A stretch of 64,000 bases of DNA, taken from assembly GCF_023370775.1 (NCBI RefSeq), contig NZ_JAMCCQ010000001.1:372001-436000 (forward strand), read 5' to 3'. Positions 8,293 to 14,767 of the stretch are shown piece after piece (the first letter of the stretch is position 1; every line of letters starts with the position of its first letter). Origin of the DNA: Marivita sp. GX14005 (GTDB taxonomy: Bacteria; Pseudomonadota; Alphaproteobacteria; Rhodobacterales; Rhodobacteraceae). The notes beneath the pieces were generated by a model. It worked only from the letters and a program-made list of their open reading frames with translations. It was not told the origin of the DNA and ran no database searches. Position numbers and translations under genes: made by a program.

Positions 8293-9353
8293 GCCTTGCC
8301 GGCATCCACCAGCGCCCGCGCCAGATCGCGGAACGCTGCGGCTTGCGGGCTGTCGGGTTTGGACACGACGATCGGCGCACCGCCATCGGCGGCCTTGCGG
8401 ATATCGAGATGCAACGGAATTTCCGCCAGCAGCGGCACGCCGAGTTTTGCAGCCTCCGCCGCGACGCCGCCATGGCCAAAGATATGCTCCTCATGCCCGC
8501 AATTGGAGCAGATATGCGTCGACATATTCTCTACCAGCCCGATGATCGGCACGTTCATCTGGTTGAACATGTCGATCCCCTTGCGCGCATCCATCAGCGC
8601 CACGTCCTGCGGCGTGGAGACGACGATGGCGCCATCCACCTGCGCCTTTTGCGACAGCGTCATCTGCACATCGCCCGTGCCGGGCGGCAGATCGACGAGC
8701 AGCACATCCAGAGCGCCCCATTGCACCTGCGTCAGCATCTGCTGCAAAGCGCCCATCAGCATCGGACCGCGCCAAACCACCGCCTGCGCCTCGTTCACCA
8801 TCAGGCCCATGGACATCATCGTCACGCCGAAATTGCGCATCGGCAGGATGGTTTTGCCATCCGGGCTGGCGGGCCGCCCCGACACGCCCAACATGCGCGG
8901 CTGGCTCGGCCCGTAGACATCGGCATCGAGCAGCCCGACGCGCCGCCCTTCGGCGGCGAGCGCACAGGCGAGGTTCGCCGTCAGGGTCGATTTACCGACG
9001 CCCCCCTTGCCGGACGCGATGGCGACGATCCGCTCGACCCCAGGCACCTTCTCCGGCCCCGCCTGTTTCGGCTTTGCACCGGCTTTCAGATCGGGCGGCG
9101 GCTTGGGTGCGCTATGGGCCGTCATGACGACCGACACATTCGACGCGCCAAGCGCGCGCACCGCCTCATCTGCGGTCTGGCGCACCGGCGCATAAGCCTC
9201 GGCATGATCGGGCGCGACTTCCAGCACGAAGCGCACGGAGGCATCATCGACATTCAGCGCCCGGACCAGCCCGGCCGAAACGATATCCTGCCCAGAGACC
9301 GGATCGGCAATCTCCTTCAGCGCGGCCAGAACCGCATCGCGCGTCAGAGCCAC
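8289..9353 (-). CDS. Mrp/NBP35-family Fe-S carrier ATPase
   Basis: 354-residue P-loop ATPase of the Mrp/ApbC family, which binds and transfers Fe-S clusters. An N-terminal MIP18-like domain (residues 1-85, ALKEIADPVSGQDIVSAGLV) is followed by the deviant Walker A ASGKGGVGKST, by LLDADVYGPSQPRMLG and DLPPGTGDVQMTLSQ, and by the cluster-binding pair CSNCG (HICSNCGHEEHIFG). It is co-transcribed with DUF6494 upstream (1-base gap) and the ligase-like gene downstream (4-base overlap). Given the very Fe-S-rich FDH proteins nearby it is a good candidate for their maturation, though Mrp proteins are often general factors. Confidence 0.93.
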   Translation of the reverse strand: MALTRDAVLAALKEIADPVSGQDIVSAGLVRALNVDDASVRFVLEVAPDHAEAYAPVRQTADEAVRALGASNVSVVMTAHSAPKPPPDLKAGAKPKQAGPEKVPGVERIVAIASGKGGVGKSTLTANLACALAAEGRRVGLLDADVYGPSQPRMLGVSGRPASPDGKTILPMRNFGVTMMSMGLMVNEAQAVVWRGPMLMGALQQMLTQVQWGALDVLLVDLPPGTGDVQMTLSQKAQVDGAIVVSTPQDVALMDARKGIDMFNQMNVPIIGLVENMSTHICSNCGHEEHIFGHGGVAAEAAKLGVPLLAEIPLHLDIRKAADGGAPIVVSKPDSPQAAAFRDLARALVDAGKA

Positions 9354-9354
9354 G

Positions 9355-9546
9355 TCAGCCCTGACCCTTGATCGTTCCGGTCACGACATGCTCAAGATCG
9401 AGCCCGTCGATGGTCAGCACGACCTTGGCGTCGAAGGTCTTTCCGGCGGTATCGGCGCCCCGCATCGCCTCCTCGATGGCCTGCTGGGACGTGACCCCGA
9501 CCTGTTTCAGAAACTTGCGCATGGACATGTTGAAATCGTCGCTCAT
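9355..9546 (-). CDS. DUF6494-type small protein
   Basis: 63-residue cytoplasmic protein (MSDDFNMSMRKFLKQVGVTSQ..., ending DLEHVVTGTIKGQG) matching the small DUF6494 family that sits before the Mrp gene in alphaproteobacterial FDH regions. It has a helical first half and a short beta-like C-terminal half (AKVVLTIDGLDLEHVV). It is first in the minus-strand operon DUF6494-mrp-ligase-like-DUF6505, and is divergent from the TupA-like cytochrome gene across a 99-base gap. No function is known to me. Confidence 0.75.
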   Translation of the reverse strand: MSDDFNMSMRKFLKQVGVTSQQAIEEAMRGADTAGKTFDAKVVLTIDGLDLEHVVTGTIKGQG

Positions 9547-9645
9547 GGGGGATCCCTACTTGGTAAAGGCCATCGGCTCGAAAGCTGGAGCGTTGACGGG
9601 TGTAAGCCACTGCCCGTAGGCTTTCAAGCCGAGGAGGTGGCGCCG
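9547..9645. promoter_or_regulatory. divergent promoter region, DUF6494 operon / cytochrome c
   Basis: A 99-base gap that must carry promoters for both directions. On the plus strand a TTGACG hexamer lies at 9594-9599, with TAGGCT 18 bases further on; this is a weak sigma-70-like pair. The ribosome site GAGGAGG (9631-9637) precedes the ATG at 9646. I see no full Crp/Fnr box. Confidence 0.35.
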
Positions 9646-10407
9646 ATGCCAGCAATTCCGAAACGCGCCCTGTTCGCGCTCGCTCTCGGCCTGTGCAGCA
9701 CGCCGGCCGGGGCGGAGCCTCAGAGCGACAAGCGCTTCTCGCTTGCCGCGCCGGAAAAGCTGCAAGGCAGCGGTTTTCTGGACTACCTTCTGCCGCGCTT
9801 CTCGCTCAAGACGCGCATGGCCATCGAGATGCAGACAACCCAAAGCGCAGCGGATGCGCGTTTCGGCGATGCCGGGGTCGCGGTGTTCGAAGGCGATGGC
9901 CGCGTGTGGCATTTCGATCCCGGCCCGGACCCGGACGCGCAGCGTTTCGGCGAGTGGCTCCGCTCAGACATCGGGCGAAGGACGATCGAGGCGTTCAGCG
10001 CCGATGGCGCACCCGTTTTCAGCGCCGTCACCCAGCGCCCGCTAGCGGCGCCGAAAGCGGCACTGGACGGTGATGCGGCCCGCGGCGAGCGCGCCTCGCT
10101 CGCGCTCTGCGGACGCTGCCATGTGATCGGCGAGGCGAACCGGATGAACTCCATCGGCTCGACGCCATCCTTTGCCGTCTTGCGCACGCTGCGCAACTGG
10201 CGCACGCGGTTCGAGACATTCTACGTCCAGAACCCGCATCCCGCCTTCACTCAGATTGCCGGCCTGACGGCGCCCTTCGATCCGTCCCGGCCCTCCCCGA
10301 TCCGGGCGCTTGAAATGAGCCTGAGCGATCTCGACGACATTCTCGCCTTCGTCCAGTCCGTTCCGCCCGCCGATCTGGGCCGGCCGGTGCAAGCGATGCG
10401 CGAATGA
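9646..10407 (+). CDS. cytochrome c with shortened TupA-like N-terminal region
   Basis: 253 residues. The signal peptide (1-23) ends STPAGA before EPQSDKR. Residues 30-82 (FSLAAPEKLQGSGFLDYLLP and following, then RFGDAGVAVFEG) resemble the first strands and helix of tungstate-binding TupA proteins. Residues 97-127 (DAQRFGEWLRSDIGRRTIEA, ending DGAPVF) resemble the TupA C-terminal segment. The middle of a normal binding protein (about 130 residues) is missing. A heme c site CGRCH follows at 155-159. The ATG at 9646 has a GAGGAGG site. It stands divergent from the DUF6494-mrp operon within the FDH locus. The TupA relation is my reading of sequence pattern, not a search result. Confidence 0.75.
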   Translation: MPAIPKRALFALALGLCSTPAGAEPQSDKRFSLAAPEKLQGSGFLDYLLPRFSLKTRMAIEMQTTQSAADARFGDAGVAVFEGDGRVWHFDPGPDPDAQRFGEWLRSDIGRRTIEAFSADGAPVFSAVTQRPLAAPKAALDGDAARGERASLALCGRCHVIGEANRMNSIGSTPSFAVLRTLRNWRTRFETFYVQNPHPAFTQIAGLTAPFDPSRPSPIRALEMSLSDLDDILAFVQSVPPADLGRPVQAMRE

Positions 10408-10419
10408 CGCGCAAGCGCC

Positions 10420-10462
10420 CGTTTCCGTCGACGGAAACGTCTTGATGCGTCAACGCATCAAG
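10420..10462. terminator. two back-to-back perfect palindromes between convergent genes
   Basis: The 60-base gap between the cytochrome c gene (plus) and the polyferredoxin gene (minus) contains two palindromes one base apart. The first is CGTTTCCGTCGACGGAAACG (10420-10439). The second has arms CTTGATGCGT (10441-10450) and ACGCATCAAG (10453-10462). Neither is followed by a T-run. Their location between convergent genes suggests a bidirectional transcription end or mRNA 3' stabiliser. Confidence 0.6.
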
Positions 10463-10467
10463 CGCGC

Positions 10468-12450
10468 TCAGTGATCGCGGCGGTCCTTGCCCGGAACCGC
10501 GCCGCGTTCGGCGAGATAGTCCTCGGTGGTGCGCGGCTTGCGCGGAGCACCCATCGCGAAGGGATTGTCCTTTGAGTGATACTGCGCCTGAATCCGGCAA
10601 TTGTCGCACATCTGGATCATCCGCGCCGCGTCGCCGCTTGCGAACATCGCGTGTTTGCCGGCCAATTTCTCGGTGATCTTCTCGACGGTGGATTTCACGC
10701 CGAACAGCGCGCCGCATTCGATGCAGGCAAACGGCTCCTCCTCGTTCAGGACCATTTGGCTCAGCGCCGTTTCCGTCAGGTTCATGCGCGGCTCCAGCGC
10801 GATGGCGTCTTCGGGGCAGATCGTCGCGCAGATCCCGCATTGCAGGCAGGCATCCTCCTGGAACAAAAGCTGCGGCAGATCGGGGTTGTCGCCGAGCGCG
10901 CCCGACGGGCAAAGCGACACGCAGGACAGGCACAATGTGCAGGCGTCCCGGTCGACCAGAACCGCGCCATAGGGCGCGCGGTCGGGCAAAGGCAGGATCT
11001 CGGCCTCGGGGCTGAGGGCCTTTGCCGCCAGCCGCGCAACCTGGCGGCGCGTGCCCATCGGCAGCACCGGCGCCGGAGCTGCAGATGCGCTCTTATGCCC
11101 GTAGAGTGTATCCGAAAGCGTGTCGGGATCCTCCGGCGCGCGCAAAGACACCGCCTCGCGCCCCGCGAGCGCGTTGGCCAGCGCCGTTTCGAACTCCGGG
11201 GTCTCGCGTTCGGTGCGCGGGGACAGCACGACATCGACCGATGCGAACCCGCAGGAGAGCGCGGCCAGCACTTCGGCATGGCCGAACCCGTTGAGCGCCG
11301 GTACTTCGAACGGGATCACATCCGCCGGAAGCCCGCGCCCGAAACGTGCCGCAAGCTGGATCAGCTCCGCCCCGAACCCCTCGTCATGCACCAGAAGGCG
11401 GGGCGCCTCGCCGCCCGCACGGCGATAGGTGCCTGCAAGCGTGTCGAGACGCCGGAAGATGGTTGATACCGGCGGCGCGTCATAGGTGATCGCGCCCGAT
11501 GGGCAGAGCGACGCGCAGGCCCCGCAGCCCGCGCAGATCATCGGATCGACAGTGACATGATCGCCCTCCGGCAGGATCGCCCCGGTCGGGCAGATATCGA
11601 GGCATTTCGAACAGCCGGTCTGCCCGGCCCGGCTATGGGCGCAGAGCGCAGGCTCGACCGCGAGATAGAGCGGCTTTTCGAACAAGCCGACCAGTTGCAC
11701 CGCCTCTGTCAGCACCGCGCCCACCGCGCCGGGCTGACGCGGATCGGCGCGCAGATAGCCCTCGCGCTTGTGCGGGGCGGGAACGAACGGCGTCGTGCCC
11801 GTCAGATCGATCACGATATCACATTCCGAAATCGCCCCATCTACGGGATCGGTAAAGGTGAACGCTCCGCGCCCGCCCGGCTGGAGCTGCGAGAACCGGT
11901 TGATCTTCACGGCAAAGCCGCCCAGCGCGCCGGTCAGGCGGCGCAGATCGCCCCGGATGATGTCGAACCGGCGATCGGCCGGCGCGTCCGCGTCATCGGT
12001 CTGAAGAACCGTCACCGCCAACGTGTCGCAAAGCTGCGCCGCCGCAGCGAAAACCGCGGCGCCATCCCCGACGATCAGACAGGTGCCTTCGCTCACCACA
12101 TCCATGACCTTGGGCGCGGGCAGGCGCAAGGCCGCCTCGGCGGCCAGCGCCGCCTGTTTCGGGCCGGCGCGATCGGCTTCATCGCTCCATCCGGCGCGGT
12201 CGCGTATATCGACGAAACCGGGCGCCTCGGCGCCGATTTCCTCGGCCAGCATCTCGAAGAACGCCCGTTCCTGCCCGCAGGCGACGATCACATCCCCCTC
12301 GCCGAGCATCGACGCCGCCGCCTTGGCGTCCGCACCGCAGAGATTGCGGAATACCGGGCTCGGCACGAGGCCGCTTGCCTCGCCGATCCGGCTCGCATCG
12401 ACGGTCTGACTGCCGAGACAGTCGCATAAAAGCAGTTTGGGTCGCATCAT
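10468..12450 (-). CDS. polyferredoxin-type 4Fe-4S protein of the FDH locus
   Basis: 660-residue cytoplasmic protein without a signal peptide. It carries four ferredoxin-type CxxCxxCxxxCP motifs in two pairs: CSKCLDICP and CAGCGACASLCP near residues 275-310, and CTLCLSCVSLCP and CLQCGICATICP near 505-550. Further pairs CIECG and CDNCR lie near the C-terminus. The N-terminal 250 residues contain CDCLGSQTV and a nucleotide-binding-like segment (GTCLIVGDGAAVFAAAAQLC). This protein type is a standing companion of DUF3305/DUF3306 and FDH in proteobacteria and may pass electrons to or from the enzyme or act in its assembly. It is divergent from DUF3305. Confidence 0.88.
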   Translation of the reverse strand: MMRPKLLLCDCLGSQTVDASRIGEASGLVPSPVFRNLCGADAKAAASMLGEGDVIVACGQERAFFEMLAEEIGAEAPGFVDIRDRAGWSDEADRAGPKQAALAAEAALRLPAPKVMDVVSEGTCLIVGDGAAVFAAAAQLCDTLAVTVLQTDDADAPADRRFDIIRGDLRRLTGALGGFAVKINRFSQLQPGGRGAFTFTDPVDGAISECDIVIDLTGTTPFVPAPHKREGYLRADPRQPGAVGAVLTEAVQLVGLFEKPLYLAVEPALCAHSRAGQTGCSKCLDICPTGAILPEGDHVTVDPMICAGCGACASLCPSGAITYDAPPVSTIFRRLDTLAGTYRRAGGEAPRLLVHDEGFGAELIQLAARFGRGLPADVIPFEVPALNGFGHAEVLAALSCGFASVDVVLSPRTERETPEFETALANALAGREAVSLRAPEDPDTLSDTLYGHKSASAAPAPVLPMGTRRQVARLAAKALSPEAEILPLPDRAPYGAVLVDRDACTLCLSCVSLCPSGALGDNPDLPQLLFQEDACLQCGICATICPEDAIALEPRMNLTETALSQMVLNEEEPFACIECGALFGVKSTVEKITEKLAGKHAMFASGDAARMIQMCDNCRIQAQYHSKDNPFAMGAPRKPRTTEDYLAERGAVPGKDRRDH

Positions 12451-12591
12451 GCCCTTTCGCGGCGCGGTGTTTTGCGCCAGTTTACCAAAGGTTCGGGATT
12501 TGTCCTAAAGAAGGACCATGCTATCAGGAAGTCAACCGCGGCCAAGGGCCGATCACGCCCCGTCACGCTGTCGCCGCGACAAGGAGGCCGG
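12451..12591. promoter_or_regulatory. divergent promoter region of the FDH operon
   Basis: 141 bases between the polyferredoxin gene (minus) and DUF3305 (plus), the start of the FDH structural operon. It contains a small inverted repeat, GTCCT (12502-12506) and AGGAC (12512-12516), a possible operator. The ribosome site AAGGAGG (12581-12587) sits 4 bases before the DUF3305 ATG. I find no FNR-type box here. Confidence 0.4.
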
Positions 12592-13161
12592 ATGACCGAA
12601 GACCCCGATCACCGCTATACCGAATTGCCTGTCGGTGTCGTGCTGCAGCGCAAGCCCGGTGTCACGCGCTGGCAGGCATGGGCCTGGTCGCCCGTTGCGC
12701 TGCTGCCCGGTGCGGGTGCCGCCGATTGGAAGCTGCTGCGCGAGGAGGGCGATGTCGCCGAATTCCATATCGGCACCCTGCCCCTGACGCTTTGGCGCAC
12801 CGATGCGGAGGCCTATCGCGTCAACCTCGCCGAACCTGTCGTCTGCGCCTATGTCGTGCTCGCCCCGCAGGGCGGGGATCGTCCATACCGGCTCAAGCTG
12901 GTGACGGCCAATCCCAACGAGGCGATGCAATATGCCGAAGGGGGCGACGATCTGGTCGAAAAGGTGCCGATGCCGCCGGCGCTTGTGGCTTGGGTTCAGG
13001 ATTGGACAGACCGCCATTTCGTGGAGGAACCCTTCAAGAAGCGCAAACGCGACCGCTACCGCGAGGACAAGGTGCAGGACGGCAAGGGCGATCCACGCAT
13101 CGCGCAAACGAGCGATGTCTACCGCGCCCCGTCACGCGCGAGAAAGCCGAGGCTGTCATGA
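12592..13161 (+). CDS. DUF3305 protein, FDH accessory
   Basis: 189-residue cytoplasmic protein of the DUF3305 family, a hallmark of alpha- and betaproteobacterial FDH clusters. It has the family's start (LPVGVVLQRKPGVTRWQAWAW) and a positively charged tail (FKKRKRDRYREDKVQDGKGD). The ATG at 12592 follows an AAGGAGG site by 4 bases; the frame is open further upstream but without such a site. Its stop overlaps the DUF3306 start by 4 bases (ATGA). The biochemical role is not known; co-occurrence points to biogenesis of the Mo/W enzyme. Confidence 0.88.
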   Translation: MTEDPDHRYTELPVGVVLQRKPGVTRWQAWAWSPVALLPGAGAADWKLLREEGDVAEFHIGTLPLTLWRTDAEAYRVNLAEPVVCAYVVLAPQGGDRPYRLKLVTANPNEAMQYAEGGDDLVEKVPMPPALVAWVQDWTDRHFVEEPFKKRKRDRYREDKVQDGKGDPRIAQTSDVYRAPSRARKPRLS

Positions 13162-13817
13162 CACGCAATTCCGATTTCTGGTCGCGCCGTAAGCGTGCCG
13201 TCGAAGCCGAAGAGGCTAGGGAAGCGCGCGATGCCGAGGAGGCCGAGACCCGCGCGGCGCGGGCCGAATTGGAAGACAGGCCCGACGAGGAAATTCTGCA
13301 GGAGCTTGGATTGCCCGACCCCGACGCGCTGGAGCCGGGGCAGGACATTTCAGCCTTCATGCAGAAGATCGTCCCGGATCGCCTGCGCCAGCGCGCATTG
13401 CGGCGCTTGTGGCGGATCAATCCGGCGCTCGCCAATCTGGACGGGCTTTGCGATTACAACGACGATTTCACCAACGCGGCGACCGATGCACCGGGGGTGG
13501 TCACCGCGTATCGCGTCGGCCAAGGGCTATTGAAACATATCGCTGCACAGGAGGTTCGGAAGGGGAAGGACGAGACCGAACCCGTTGATACCGCAGAGAA
13601 TCTGTCAGATATCGAGGGCGACTGCAAAGATTCCAGAACTTTCGAAGAAGCTATCGAAAAAACGGAAAATATGCAGGAAAACGCAAATGACTCCGCCGCA
13701 TATACAACTAAAGTCGTAGACGTCGCAGAATATGCCGACGGCACACCGTCGGATACAATCGAAGAGGTGACAGCGCGTCCGCGTCGGATGCGTTTCAGAC
13801 TTGAAAGCGATACGTGA
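13158..13817 (+). CDS. DUF3306 protein, FDH accessory
   Basis: 219-residue protein of the DUF3306 family. A charged helical N-terminus (NSDFWSRRKRAVEAEEAREA) is followed by the conserved core (RQRALRRLWRINPALANLDG, LCDYNDDFT) to about residue 125. The rest (about residues 135-205) is an acidic, low-complexity tail whose DNA (about 13,560-13,790) is clearly more A-rich than its surroundings. It overlaps DUF3305 by 4 bases and the TorD-like gene by 1 base, so the three are probably translated together. The function is unknown; it always travels with FDH genes. Confidence 0.88.
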   Translation: MTRNSDFWSRRKRAVEAEEAREARDAEEAETRAARAELEDRPDEEILQELGLPDPDALEPGQDISAFMQKIVPDRLRQRALRRLWRINPALANLDGLCDYNDDFTNAATDAPGVVTAYRVGQGLLKHIAAQEVRKGKDETEPVDTAENLSDIEGDCKDSRTFEEAIEKTENMQENANDSAAYTTKVVDVAEYADGTPSDTIEEVTARPRRMRFRLESDT

Positions 13818-14431
13818 TGAGCACGAGCGCGGTGCAGCACACCCCATCGGTGACCGAGGAAGACCGTCTGCGGGCGGATCTTTACAATTACCTCGGGCTG
13901 ATGCTCGCCTCCCCACCGGATGAGTTCCTGCTGGCGCAGACCGCCGGCCTGACCGGGGACGAGACCGATCTGGGACGGGCTATCGCGCGGCTGGCCGATT
14001 GCGCGCGCACGACGCAGCCGAAACAGGCCGAGCGCGAGTTCAACGCGCTTTTCATCGGTCTCGGCCGAGGGGAATTGCTCCCTTATGCCAGCTTTTACCT
14101 GACCGGCTTTCTCAACGAAAAACCGCTGGCCACGCTGCGCGGCGATCTGTCGGCCCGCCGGATCGAACGTGCGCCGAACGTCTATGAACCCGAAGACAAC
14201 ATCGCCACGCTGATGGAGGTGATGGGTGGGCTCATCGTGGGTCGTTTCGACCGCCCGGCCTCGCTGGACGATCAAAAAGAGTTCTTCAACCGTCACATCG
14301 GCCCGTGGGCGGGCCATTTCTTCGCCGATCTCGAAACGGCGAAATCGGCCATGCTCTACAGCGCCCTCGGCTCTGTCGGAAAGGCCTTCATGGATATCGA
14401 ACGCGAAGCGTTCAGACTGACAGCGAACTGA
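13817..14431 (+). CDS. TorD/DmsD-family chaperone for FDH
   Basis: 204-residue all-helical cytoplasmic chaperone of the TorD/DmsD family. It binds Tat signal peptides and guards molybdoenzyme catalytic subunits until the cofactor is loaded. Family features are the early LRADLYNYLGLMLASPPDEF, the EREFNALFIGLGRGELLPYAS region corresponding to the Y/F-x-x-LF-x-G core, and DLETAKSAMLYSALGSVGKAF near the end. The ATG at 13817 overlaps the DUF3306 stop (TGATG); a GTG one codon earlier is possible. The likely clients are the 63-residue Tat peptide and FDH alpha encoded immediately downstream. Confidence 0.9.
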   Translation: MSTSAVQHTPSVTEEDRLRADLYNYLGLMLASPPDEFLLAQTAGLTGDETDLGRAIARLADCARTTQPKQAEREFNALFIGLGRGELLPYASFYLTGFLNEKPLATLRGDLSARRIERAPNVYEPEDNIATLMEVMGGLIVGRFDRPASLDDQKEFFNRHIGPWAGHFFADLETAKSAMLYSALGSVGKAFMDIEREAFRLTAN

Positions 14432-14477
14432 GCCGCAACGGCTCCACGATACGGACTATGAAAGGGAGGAAACTGCC

Positions 14478-14669
14478 ATGACCAAAAAATCCGAACCCGC
14501 GTCGAGCCGGCGCGATTTTCTGAAGCTCGCCGGAACCGCCGCGCCAGCAGCGGTGGCCGCCGTCGCCATGTCTGGCAAGGAAGCACAAGCCGACGAGATC
14601 CGCGCTGAGGATGGCCGGATGCAGGACACCGCCCATACCCGCGCCTATTTCGAAAGCGCGCGTTTCTGA
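14478..14669 (+). CDS. formate dehydrogenase region Tat-target peptide
   Basis: 63-residue protein that is mostly a Tat signal: SSRRDFLKLAGTAAPAAVAA, then a short acidic mature part ending AYFESARF. It matches the small family named 'formate dehydrogenase region TAT target' (TIGR02811, from memory). A GGGAGGA ribosome site lies about 7 bases upstream. It sits between the TorD-like chaperone and FDH alpha. Its role is unsettled; it may help export of the Tat-dependent FDH or be a small periplasmic subunit. Too small to contain a cofactor site. Confidence 0.88.
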   Translation: MTKKSEPASSRRDFLKLAGTAAPAAVAAVAMSGKEAQADEIRAEDGRMQDTAHTRAYFESARF

Positions 14670-14767
14670 CGACCCGCCCTTCCCGCAGGCCGCGCATTGC
14701 CGCGCCGCAGGATGCAACCCAGCCGAACGCGCGACGCCGCGCCCCAGGTAGCCAATGAGGGAACCCC

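Noticed and set aside
12490-12505. GTTC-N7-GTCC resembling a LexA box before DUF3305
   Set aside because: Seven of eight fixed bases match, but a single near-match before FDH genes is expected by chance and has no biological context.
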